A stretch of DNA of 64,000 nucleotides from Paramacrobiotus metropolitanus (Eukaryota; Tardigrada; Eutardigrada; Parachela; Macrobiotidae): assembly GCF_019649055.1 (NCBI RefSeq), contig NW_026570302.1, positions 248,001 to 312,000 of the forward strand, in the 5' to 3' direction. Shown here piece after piece: positions 35,354 to 46,274 of the stretch. A program made the position numbers and the translations under genes. How positions within the stretch are numbered: position 1 is the stretch's first letter; each line of letters begins with the position of its first letter. The notes beneath the pieces are model-generated. The model saw nothing but the letters and a program-made list of their open reading frames with translations, was not told where the DNA came from and ran no database searches.

Positions 35354-37506
35354 ATGTATACTTATAGTGGAATCCATCAAACAAACAGCGTGGATGTTGT
35401 GGGCGCCGACGGCCTGGTTCGGTACGGACGCGTTGTAGATTTGACTGACTGCGGGTTCTACGTAGATTTCCAATGTCCCACGGCACGACGTCGTTTCTTC
35501 CCTTTTGGCAGCCAGGTCTTCCTGAAGAGTGGAAAACATCTTTACGGAGACGATCTGGCAGCTATGTATGCGCAAAGGCTGTCAGTTATGCCCGTAGAAG
35601 TGTTGATGCGTGAGACCCTTTCCAGTCCATGGACGTGGTTTCCAGCCGAAATAATTGATCTGACGCGCGGCAGAAAGTACGAATCGAATGATGCCGTCGT
35701 AGTAAAGTGGGGTTACAATTTAACGCGTACCGAAATTGTCCCCTGTGGCCGAATCCGGTACAGAATCCCAAAGACTTGCTGGAATACCGTTGGCAAGCCA
35801 GATGATTCGGTTTCTTCTGGCGCAAGTACAGGAGACGGGCATGGTGATCCCACTGCACAGGGCTCTCCCGATTACGTGGCCCGTTGCGTCGGAAAATCTT
35901 TGTTTGTTAAACGCGGCATACAGTTGCCGAGCGAATACTGCTCGGTAACCGCTGAAGAGCTACGGAGAAATCTCGACAATGACCCTTGGTGGTATTACGA
36001 ATTGGTAGCTTATGAGGAGGTGGGTTTTGTGGAGAATAGAGATGGCACCCTGTGGTATATTGAGCGCCGGTTTGCGGATTACCAGAAAGAAGACATAGAA
36101 GAAGCCCTCCGCAGCGAACCAGCTGTAAGTACGGTATTTGTCGGGTTCATTTCGGGTCGGCTCTCTCGCTGCACATCTGTAACTGCTCTTTAAGTTAGAG
36201 TGCGATTTGGGTTTATTGTCAAACAAACCAGCCAACAGATTTGTATTTATAAGCGTTCTTTAACTTAATGGTGCTGTCTGTGTTCAGTTATGCTGTACGT
36301 CGCATACAACTTTTGACTGTAAGTATACTGTACTTGCACAATACTGCTGAGCAGCCTGTCAAAATACTGTTCTCTGCAGGCACGCATTGCAAGATTCGCA
36401 AGTACAATCATCCGAAGTCTGAGGTACCTTCCGAGTAAAGAAAAATCGTCGGCCGAGTTAGATGCCATGGCCATGGGCGACGTCAGTGTACTGCCGGTGG
36501 AATTGTGGATGGACGTGTTATCCCATCTGGACACGCTGACACAGCAAGCACGACGCGTGGTCTGTACAACTTTCGACTCCATCCTTCACTCGCCTCTACT
36601 GACTACCACTATTATTCCGGGGTTCTGGCATGTGGACGATTACGATCGACGTGACTATGTACTGACATCTCCTATCTTCAAATGTTTACGACCGTCCACA
36701 CGCCGCCTGGTTCTGGTCGGCGAGCGGGGAGACTGCAGGATGGACAATTTGTGTAAGGTTGCGGATATGGTGGGGTATGTTCAGCAGGACACTCCCGGAA
36801 TTCGATTGGCACTCTGTATGGTGCGGTGTTCGCTCCAGCTTCGATTGGAGAAGGAAAACCACATGATACCTTGGTATGACTGTTCGATGCATCATGCTCA
36901 AGCAGCACTGACCGCTGCACACGACACTCTGGATGATTTTATTTCGATATACCGTTCTCTTCCGTGCGATACGATCCACCTAAGCCAGTGTCAGCTGAAA
37001 TTGTCGTTGGACGGTACGCCAGGTGTACTCCAACTGGCTATTAATATTTCCGGTACACGGCTGACAGTGAACGATGGCTTAGCGAATACGGTGCGGGAAG
37101 CGTTGGAGGCGGGTTTGCCCGTGCCGCGTGATGACCAGCTACATGGACTTTTGACCTCTCTGGCCCGGATCACTGATGTGCAGAACGAAGATCCTCGGTT
37201 TCGTGTTAATTACCGGAAAGCGGTTTGCAAGGTAAGGTGTGGCGCGCAAGACTTCAAGTTAAAATCGGTGAATCTGATAGCATAAGGCTGTCACTTTGGT
37301 CGCCAAAAGCGAAACGTGCGCTTTTGTAGATTCTTTGTGCAACGCAGACAGCGGATCCGCGCTCGTCGCTGCATTTCCGCGGAAAAAAGTGGTGCGTGGA
37401 TGGTCTGAAGGATTTGAACCTGGGAAAGCTGTCACGCATTGCGATACATTTCCTCATGGAGTTGGTGAAAGACGTCGATGTATTGTGCGCCAGCCGCTCG
37501 TTTTGA
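35354..37506 (+). CDS. FF11: FMRP-like Tudor-KH0 / F-box protein, intact
   Basis: Exons: 35354-36124, 36380-37231 and 37330-37506, about 599 residues, the longest intact copy. Intron 1 is 255 bp (GTAAGT to TCTCTGCAG) and intron 2 is 98 bp (GTAAGG to TTTTGTAG). Exon 1 starts MYTYSGIHQTNSVDVVGADG and has both barrels (VRYGRVVDLTDCGFYVDF and PVEVLMRETLSSPWTWFP). A Ser/Gly-rich linker (SVSSGASTGDGHGD) longer than in other copies comes next, then a KH0-like part starting LFVKRGIQLPSEYCSVTAEE. The F-box reads LPVELWMDVLSHLDTLTQQARRVV; the usual VF of the EVF motif is VL. Exon 3 has DPRSSLHFRGKKWC. Confidence 0.84.
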
Positions 37507-37643
37507 CATGCCTACGCATTACTAAACGACGCCGTTGAAACAAAGTATAAAGTTTTGCTTTTGCAGAATCATTACTGCTTACATGTATGCATTATGCTTC
37601 TTGCAGTTAGTCATAATTATGGTATGTCGTTTTCAGGTACACC

Positions 37644-38018
37644 GTGGCTATGTCGCACGTGAAAGCCAGCTCGAAGAAGTCAGGCAGCGTGGCCCAGCTA
37701 GCAGAAGGCAGCGTGGCCCAGCTAGCAGAAGACTTTAAGCGGCGGAAGTACGGCTTTGTAGAGGATATGGGATACATGTTCTACCCTCTCGCAATAGAAA
37801 CATTTGGAACTTTTGGGCCTGCCTTTGCTGAGATGATACGCTTCGTCGGTAGGAAAATCCGCGATTTAACCGGTGAATCTCGATCCACTGCCTTCCTTAG
37901 ACAACGTTTCAGTCTCGCTGTTGTTAGAGGAAATGCGGCCGCTGTCTTGGGTACATTAAATGCCCGATTGAAAGTTGGAAATGACTGTAATGATTTTGGT
38001 TGTTTCTTCAATGTGTAA
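37644..38018 (+). pseudogene. LINE (non-LTR retrotransposon) C-terminal remnant
   Basis: 124 codons. The core KYGFVEDMGYMFYPLAIET, ...GRKIRDLTGESRSTAFLRQR, ...VRGNAAAVLGTLNARL matches the conserved tail found downstream of reverse transcriptase in many animal LINE proteins (the R-STAFL-QR-S-AVQRGNAAA block). No reverse transcriptase catalytic motif is present, so this is a 5'-truncated copy, as LINE insertions usually are. A 24-bp unit encoding GSVAQLAE is duplicated in frame near the start (37690-37737). Confidence 0.7.
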
Positions 38019-38487
38019 ATTCGGAATCTTTAATTAGTATCTACCAGCGCAGGCTTGCTGTTCTGTTAATAGGCTATTGCCCGAATAAATATAATTATGG
38101 TTAACATCATTAAGTGCGTAACATCCACATTGCAGCACTTTATGCTGTGGAAAGAGGTATCATTGTTTTTTACTACGGGTCCACATGTTGAAGATAAAAG
38201 ATCGCACGCTGTTAGGGATGATCTTCCTCTTTGTTAGGATGGTTATGTTGAAAATGGCCTTATTAGCTTAGTGTACTGTAGTCTCTGTAACGCTCGCTTG
38301 CTTGATCGAGACTGACAGCTCCCGAAGTATTCTTGCAACCTTTTCATTTGATAAGAAACGTGAAAGAGAAATGAGGAGAATGAAAAGAGCAATGAACGGA
38401 TCATCAATTTTATTCTAACGCGAGCACTTCTATCAGCGTAAACAACGCTTACTGGAGACCACAGACTGGCATGCAAGTCACCTGCAT

Positions 38488-38612
38488 TTACGCTGCAAAT
38501 AAGAAATGTCGGTTCATGCATGAAAACGTTTCGCACTTCAAACCGTCCACGCACCACGCTTTTCCGCCAGAATGCGACGAGAGAATCGGATCACCCGGCT
38601 CCTTTGCACAGT
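38488..38612 (-). pseudogene. FF12: orphan exon 3 relic
   Basis: Reads CAKEPGDPILSSHSGGKAWC VDGLK (gap inserted here for length), which matches the exon 3 motif CATQTADPRP.SHYRGKKWC.DGL with many substitutions, then diverges and ends at TAA 38488-38490. No neighbouring exon 2 was found. An old relic. Confidence 0.5.
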
Positions 38613-39039
38613 CACACTAAGTCTACCTAATTAATCTCGCACAAATATTTCTAAGTTGTAACAAATTGAATAGTTCGCTAACGGGTTATTCAAAACGGTT
38701 TTCAGGGAAGGTTAAGTGTAACGGTAAGGGTTTTGATGACGGCAAGGCACAGTTGAAAAGTCACAAGTGAAAATGAAAAAGCAAAAGGGAGGCAGGCAGG
38801 CAAGGGTAATCTTGGCCGGACCACCTAGTAGAAGCAGGTTCAGTAAATTAAAGTAAGTTTGATCAGAGTTGTAACAGATTGGTGTGTTGTATGTTTTCCG
38901 ATTGGATGTGCCCGATGACTAACCGGAAATTGTGAGTGCGTTTTCGCGCTCTCGATCATCGCGCTTTTTTTCTCGTACAGCGCATTTCGCTCTTTGAAAA
39001 CCAGGTTCGCTTCCGCCATAAAAAAATTCACCAGTCGCT

Positions 39040-39812
39040 GCGTTAATTAACAGTTACTGTAGTCGCACCGCACGTGATTTCGCTACCAGTGGTAGCGACA
39101 TGAACAGTTGTGGCAACTGGTAACTTTCCAATTTCGAAAACAATACCATGTGTCGAGTCAACTGTCAACAAAGTGTCTTGCTAATCGCCGCCAGAAAAGA
39201 TGGAATTCTTATCGCCATATGCTCTGACCATTTGGAAAAGACAAGGTTTCGAATTAACAATAGAGTTACCGGTATATGAGCGAAAGCATGAAAGACACAA
39301 ACGGCACAATATTCGGAGGGAACAACAATGCCGATGTTACGGCTGTGTCGTTACGATACTGAAAATGTCTAAATTGAAGATGGAAGCCGTTTTCGGAAAC
39401 TGAAGCAGCTGCAATCAACATACCGTAATTCCGCACTTCGACGTGCTGTTTGAAAGCTTTTGCTACGAGGAAGCCAAGATGCTGAACATCCGCGTTGCAC
39501 GGTTGCGTTATCCTAAACTTAAAGAGTTCTTAATATGAGCCTTGTCCTAACGCAAAAGTGTTACATCAAAATAATTTTTATGCACACAGGATAAGGAAAA
39601 TCTAGATATGGCCACGACCACCACGAAGAAAGTTGAAAACAGTTCAGTCCAAATACCAGACCATTTCTCTGCTATAGCTTTGCCCACATGCATTTACCGG
39701 AAGCAATCGAAAGCAAAAACATCCTTGTCACACATTAAGTCATCCACTGGTGTCTGGCAAAAACTGAAAAAATAACTGTAGCGTCATTTTGTGCGCAAGA
39801 ATTGTGCGTTCA
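39040..39812. other. Intergenic between FF12 relic and FF13
   Basis: An open frame at 39200-39403 and another ending near 39536 (IPHFDVLFESFCYEEAKMLN) have protein-like composition, but I do not recognise either and see no splice signals to join them. Possibly a decayed gene of another family. Confidence 0.25.
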
Positions 39813-41625
39813 TCATTCAGCTTGTCCTGCGACGATATCCGCCAGTCGGATGAGGGCATTTAAAGCAACATGGGACAGCTTCTCTAACTGCAAATTTCCC
39901 AGGCCTTCGATGCACCACTTCGTCCCACGATAGTGCTGCGTGGGTCGTGGATCAGCTGTCTGCGTCGCACATAGTACCTGAAAATTCACGCCATCCACCG
40001 TCATGTGCTTTATTTGCCCGAAAGACGATACCAGTAGCAAAATTACCTTGCATGCAGCAGGAGCAAGCAGATCCTCGCCAACCGCATTGCCCAGCGTAGC
40101 CAACCACCGCGTCAGCGCTTGGCGCTGCTCTAACGTGGGCAAGGGCAAACTGGCTTCCAACGCATCCCACACCGCGACTTCCAGATTATTCGCTGTCTCC
40201 AGTCCCGCCATAGAAAAGCAGCTAATAACTATAAATGGCGACTGCTCAGTATCCGGCCAGCCGCTGACACGGTCGATGTGAGCAATGCAGTTTTGCAGGC
40301 GAATTCGGTCGCATGGAAGGCTCCGACATGCTGCGATAAAATCAATCAGGCGGATAATATTATATTTATCGACGTGAACGTTGAACTTGCGCGGCGCTGG
40401 TTTGGGCCCATGCTGCACGCAGTCATCGTGCTCTATCTCTGAGTCGAAATTCAAACCGAGCTGGAAACTGCAGCGGAACCCGTCTAAATATAGTGCCGGC
40501 AGTCGCAATCCGGCTTTTTGTTCTGCAACATAGTGGATCATGTCCAGCACAATATGGATATCGCTAGTTCGCAGCGGGGATCCGCGATCAGCCACGATGA
40601 TGCACTTTGTCGAGGAGCTTAGACATTTGAAAATGGGTGCCACCACAAAATAATCACGGCGGTCAGAATTTTCCATCTTTTTGGATTCCGCGGTCGTGAT
40701 TATAATACTATCAGTCAAGAGAGGTGAGTCCAGTAAGCAAGAAAATGTTACGCACACACCCCGTAGTTCATTCTGTGTCAATGTGTCCAACTGGGAGAAG
40801 ACCTCCAACCATAGCTCTCCGGACAAAGCATTCAAAACATCAAGTGGTTTCTCTTTTCCTAGCTCCAAGTTCGCTGGATTCGGCATGGGAAGGAAACGAG
40901 CAATACATTTCATTAAACTGTCATCGAATCCTTCTTCTGAGAATCCCTACAAATTTAAATCAAGCTTAGCGTTAGCGCACTTAAAATAATGATGAGATGC
41001 AGTTCTACCAGAATCTTGTCTTGGAGACATTCGCTGTTTGGATGACAACGCGGATGACTCTCAATGTACCACAAACGCCCATCCACAATCTCCACGAAAG
41101 CAACTGACCGCAGCATACCTGTATACTACCCATAACAAGTTTTCCTTTTTCGACGAGGTTCACCAGCGTGCCAGCCCACCAATCGCTGGGTACTCGCCGG
41201 CGGATTCTGTCGCTGAGGACAATATCTGTACAGGTCCTCACGGTGCCCCAGCGCACGACAGCCACATCGTACGAAGTGTGCACTGCCCCGCGCGCCAAGT
41301 TAACCATCTCAGCGGGATACCACTTCCAGGCACCGGAAACCGCCTCGCGCATCAGAACCTCTACGGGAATTGTGTCATTTGTCTGGTTGGATCTTGCGTA
41401 CTCTTCGGCTATACCCTCTCCGTACATTAGCTCTGTGGCAGCAGGGCTTATGTCAGTAGTTGGAAGAAACACAGGGCTGCCAAATGGGAAGAATCGGCGT
41501 CCTTCAGTAGATAGCAAGTCCACGAAGAACCCGTTCTCGGTAACGTCGACCACTCGTCCGTAGCGTACCATGCCGTCATTGTCCAGAATATCCACACGGT
41601 TTATCTGTTCAACTCCGCTGAGCAT
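39813..41625 (-). pseudogene. FF13: FF gene with KH0-like segment deleted
   Basis: Exons: 41009-41625 (MLSGVEQINRVDILDNDG; a second ATG lies 4 codons upstream), 40047-40946 and 39813-39977. Exons 2 and 3 are fully open (F-box LSGELWLEVFSQLDTLTQNELRGV; exon 3 DPRPTQHYRGTKWC). Both barrels in exon 1 are intact (VRYGRVVDVTENGFFVDL, PVEVLMREAVSGAWKWYP). After NLVEKGKLV about 80 nt of the KH0-like segment are missing and the frame is shifted; VAFVEIVDGRLWYIE continues in another frame. Intron 2 is 69 bp, open and in frame with both neighbouring exons, so retaining it would only add 23 residues. Groups with FF17-FF19. Confidence 0.75.
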
Positions 41626-41639
41626 TGTGGAGGACACCT

Positions 41640-43019
41640 GATAAACGGGTAACGAAACAGGTAACTAGTTTTCAGTTTCACAATGATTTGCAATGAGTGA
41701 AACTGGGAAGAGAACTTTCGGCGGAAGGACCAAATAGTTCAACCATATTCACACAGTCTTCCACGGACCGTCTTGAACTGATGTTTCTCTTACTGCTGAA
41801 TTGTTGTGATTCCGAAATTCAGGATCCGCTCACCTTCAGAGTGCACACTGCACAATAAGCAGAGAAAAGCAGCTTCAGTAAATGGAAAATCGCTACGATG
41901 TAGAAAGGTGGCAGACCTACTCTTACGTGTTGTTGTATTTGAATGCAGAACTGAAGAGCAGATTAACGGGATATACTTGTTTGAAACATGCCACTATTTA
42001 TGGCTACTTTGAAAATTTTTTCTGTGCCTTGTTTTGGTCCGTTTTAGAAGTGTATAGGCTCATTAGAAAGCTAAAAAATCGCGCTTTTTAACAGACAGAT
42101 TTTCAAAAGCAGCGCTAAAAGCACAAATGTTAGAAACATTTTATGTTGCGTTTTGCCCTTAAAATCCCATCAAGCAGTAAATAAACATCTTCAGGTTTGA
42201 TGTTTTCAGTTGAAACATAAAATTATTTTACATACTGGGTTTATTTGAAAAAACTTTGAATTAAAGCTAAAAGATGTGAATTTTTAAACATAGAACTAAT
42301 TGTTCCCACCGATAAAACCACTGAGCGCTGGAGTTCGAAGATTCTATCGCAAAACCAAAGTAAACCCAGTATGTGAATAATTTTCTGTTTCCAGCGGTAC
42401 AGAACATCCAATTCCATTGCGGCAATGGAATACAAAACGCGTAGAACTGTCCAAATATTATTCCTAGTAAATTAGGGTCTCCGTGTTTCGAAAATGGTCC
42501 GCTGCATCGGTGCACGAGTTTGAGGAGACAACCACGCTACCTGCAGGCTGCGCATGGCGTTCATGAAATCGCAGCCTGCGCACGGTCGTAGCGCTACGCA
42601 GACACGCAGCCCGCGTGCGGTTGGGTACACTTTGATTCGAAATGTGGTGGCAGCTACGTGAATCGAACCGTGCTGCTGCACCCGTGCGTCATTTTAGACC
42701 CCCGGTACTTTTTGGTTTTAGACAGATTTCTGTTTCTGTTCAGTTTCTATGCTTTTCAAAAGATCTCTCATTTTAAAGAGCATTTTTTTCTATTCTACAA
42801 AATGTAGTTACTGTAACTTCTCTAGGAATGAAGCAAAACAAATAGATCGCCTTAAGTAACTGACAGAGTGCGAATACATAGTCAACAGACTGAGCTGCAG
42901 CCTGAGCATGTCAAGTGGCACAAGTATGTCGTGTTCCCGGCCACCACGGGGATGTCATTCACCGAACCTTTTTTTAGTTTCTGACAAAGTGCGTTAACTG
43001 TGTTGCCGTTAATTATGTT
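41640..43019. other. Intergenic, no gene seen
   Basis: Several open frames of 60-80 codons without recognisable motifs. No repeats of note except AT-rich stretches. Confidence 0.3.
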
Positions 43020-43712
43020 GTACGCAGGCCCGTCATGAGACCTGTGCAATTTTCAAAAAAAACTCCTCCTACAGTTTTCATCGGAAAATTGTTCTGAATG
43101 CACCATTGGATTCGTCGAATTCTGAACAAAACGGTTGAGGCCGATTTTTGAAATTCGCATTTCCCCAGACCGTTACTGCGGTCGCCATGTCGACAGCCAG
43201 TTCTTAGGGCATTCCCCTGGCCCCAAGGGCAGTCAAAGACACCTTCTCGAGCCATTTTCAGTGATACAATTAGTATTTCAAGCGCAAATGGTTTCTCTAT
43301 TTCTGAGGGGTCAGGGGGAAAAGCCCCAAAACTTGGGTTGTGACATAGGCGACCGCCCGGGTGGACGTGCTTGGGGAGGAACGAATTTTGAAATTTGGCC
43401 TCAACCGTTTTGTTCAGAATTTTACGGCGAGTTCAGGAATGTTTTCAGAAAAAATATGCGATAAAAACTGCAGGAGAAGTATATTTTTGAAAGTGCACGG
43501 GGGAATTCCCCAGAAGTCAGGCTGTCGAATTGGGGACCGCCCGTAGTGAGGTCTAGGGAAATGTGAATTTCAAAAATCGGCCTCAACCGTTTTGTTCAGA
43601 ATTTCACGACGAATCCAATGGTGTATTCAGAAAAATTTTCCGATGAAAACTGTAGGAGGAGTTTTTTTTTGAAAATTGCACAGGGGTCTCGCGACGGGCC
43701 TGGTTGTACGTG
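43020..43712. repeat. Three-copy inverted/direct repeat block
   Basis: A segment of about 160 bp at 43020-43182 is repeated inverted at 43531-43712 (shared GGCCCGTC, TGCAATTTTC, CTCCTCCTACAGTTTTCATC and CAAAACGGTTGAGGCCGA motifs). A third, more diverged copy at about 43379-43510 lies in the same orientation as the right arm. The right copy is joined to CGCCCG-rich sequence. The whole block could form a large hairpin. No coding capacity. Confidence 0.7.
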
Positions 43713-43849
43713 TTCTGGCACAAATGTATAACGATGACAAGTTTCGCTGTAACTCCAACCGCGGCCGGAACGGATAATAATAATAATACCGACAGCAATC
43801 AGTTGTGTTGTCGACGTGGTTTCTCTCGATCGTGCGTTTTGGTCGGCAC

Positions 43850-44110
43850 CAGACCTGGGCAGTTATGGAAAATTGACCCGCAGTTAAAGTTACGAGTTAC
43901 AAGAAGCGTGCGAGTTGCGCTAAGAGTTAAGTTACTTATGCAGGAAAACCGAGTTCCGAGTTACACCGCGAGTTACGCTACCATAGACAATATATAGAAA
44001 TTTTATGAGAGTTAAGTTTTCTTCTGAGTGGAGTTACGTTCAAGAGTTAAGTTTCAACTCAAACATAACTCGCGCTCAGTTAAATAGTTAAAACTAACTG
44101 CCCGGGTCTG
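43850..44110. mobile_element. hAT-type MITE (261 bp)
   Basis: Terminal inverted repeats CAGACCTGGGCAGTTA (left) and its complement with one change (right). The flanking 8-bp direct repeats GTCGGCAC (43842-43849) and GTCGGCGC (44111-44118) differ at one position. An 8-bp target duplication and CAG..TGGGCA ends are typical of hAT elements. The interior is composed of degenerate GAGTTAAGTT / GAGTTACG units with no open frame. Confidence 0.75.
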
Positions 44111-44119
44111 GTCGGCGCC

Positions 44120-46274
44120 GATGCATAAAAAGTTACTCATGATCGATCGGCAAGTCTAAGTGCGGAAATGCAGCAACTTTTTGAAACTCGAAAACTAATA
44201 TCGATTGTGCCGCTCGATTGAGTTACCGATATTACACGTTATTTGCACGTGCAACACCGGATATCGGGGTCAAAATGTACAAACTTTTGTAGAGTGATCC
44301 CATTGAGACTGGACTTACTGTGATTTCCTGTTTGAACAGTTACCCACCGTTTGCGCACGACCACCATTCGCCACCTGCTTTACCCCGTTTCCAGATAATT
44401 CTGCCGGCTTTCGTAGATCTAATGCACAACGTTCTGGCCTTGCCATCGACATCCGCTAATCTCAGTGTTATTGCCCTGCGATCCCGATATTTTCGGATCT
44501 TTGCTGTGGCGCAAAGCAAAGCAAGCAAAGGGCCCAAAGTCCGGGAAGAGGGAAATACTGCAAACTTTTGGTTTGCCGATTTTCATACGCTTGAGCGAAG
44601 ACACCATCATAATTTATATGTAATTTTCTGACAGTACGGTCTGTACAGATTTCAAAAACCAGGAATCTTTTTACTCGTACATTAAGCAGAAATTGTCTGC
44701 TTTCCCGTGTTATTACATACAGAAGTAGTTTTCCCAGACGTAGAAGACGACGGCGACGACGTTTACATACACAAGTACTTCTACTAGTAGTACAACGTTA
44801 AGCTCCCAGTTCTGTTGTCCTTATCACAAATTCAAAGAAAGATTGTTTGAGCAGTTTCCAGTCTGTCCAACGCCTGTGGTCTTTATGTTGTCCTGGTCGC
44901 AAAATCAGTTTCACGAACTGGATTTCATCTTCGAGACAAAGTTTCCAAATAATATAAATTTATTTCGTTAATAAAGTCCAGTTCGGCAATCCCGAAGGTC
45001 AATTTCAAATCGTGCAACGGCCATTTCTTACCATTCAGGTCACATCCGTGTTCCTCTTATTTTTAAGGTTTCTCCTTCGAACGCTAGACTTCCTGTACAA
45101 GTTGACGCATAACATGTGTGCCTGATCAACTGTTCAAAGAATAGATGAGTTGCCATAGAGCTCGTGACGTCACGAACCGGAAAAAAAACCAAACCTCGGC
45201 AAAACCGACGGCGAAATTACCCGAAGCGCCAACAGAGATAATCAACTGCTCCAAATGTAGGCATTTCTAACCGGAAATGCGAGGCAGCAAGGGTTCCTAA
45301 CAAAATCGCTTATAACTGTAACTTTGGTGCTGTTGGAATCTGCGCTTCTATGTTCCCCTTATACAAATCACCTAGTATCTAATTAATTTGGCACAATGCG
45401 CTTGTCGAAACTCAGTTTTGAAGGCAAGCAATCGAGGTACGAACATGGGCCGTATAGCGTTGCGGCTTACGGGCGAAATCGTTTCCGGTCCATCTATTTT
45501 TTTCACGTGATTAGAGATCACCTGTGGGCTGTGGCAGCTCATCTATTACAGCATGAGTATTGTAAGGTGTACCGCTTGAGATGGAAACTTCATCTGAGTC
45601 ACCCGCGATGTATTCTAGCGCATTCATCTATTTAAACTGCTAGTGCAGTCAAGAATTGTGCGGATAGTCATTATGCCGGAATCATTCACGGTGGTCATTT
45701 TCAACAACATCGGCATCAGCAGTAGTTTTTCAGACCACCGTACTAATTGCGCAACTTGGAATTGCTGGTTAAACATTAACGTAGCCTAAACTGCCTAATG
45801 ACACGGGGATTTCATCCAATAGGTATTTAATAAGTTGCTGGAACTCCATCAGATAAAACAATGCTATCGTTTCTCCTGGGCTTGAATCGTAGACAGAGCT
45901 TTATATTTAATTAGACCAACACAGATAAGTCACGTGATACACATTGTATGCCAATAAGAAAATTTCGATGTTTGACACAAAAAGCCATTGTGTACTAAAT
46001 CTTTACACCAAAACCGAACGCTTTACTATTCCATTTCCTCTACGAAAAACTTTATTCTGTCATAGGATTACATCATTACAGGCAAAAACTAATTACGAGC
46101 ATCTGAAATAACAATAAAACGTTATCGATACCTGGTGGCATTTGACGTCCATACAAACATCAACAGCAAAGGGTGCTGTAACTAGTTCTTTAGATTGATT
46201 AAATTGAAGACGAAAAACAAACTCAGGTACATCAAAGTATCAAAGTATGGCACATAACCAATGATATCTCATAT
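44120..46274. other. Intergenic, no gene seen
   Basis: No family exon, RNA gene or element recognised. Small open frames (44320-44631 and 45396-45635) have no recognisable motif. Confidence 0.3.

Noticed and set aside
36265-36582. Minus-strand frame over the start of FF11 exon 2
   Set aside because: Antisense shadow; the plus strand encodes the conserved F-box with proper splice sites.
44320-44631. Single open frame of 103 codons in intergenic sequence
   Set aside because: No recognisable motif, and an antisense frame of similar length overlaps it. No support beyond length.
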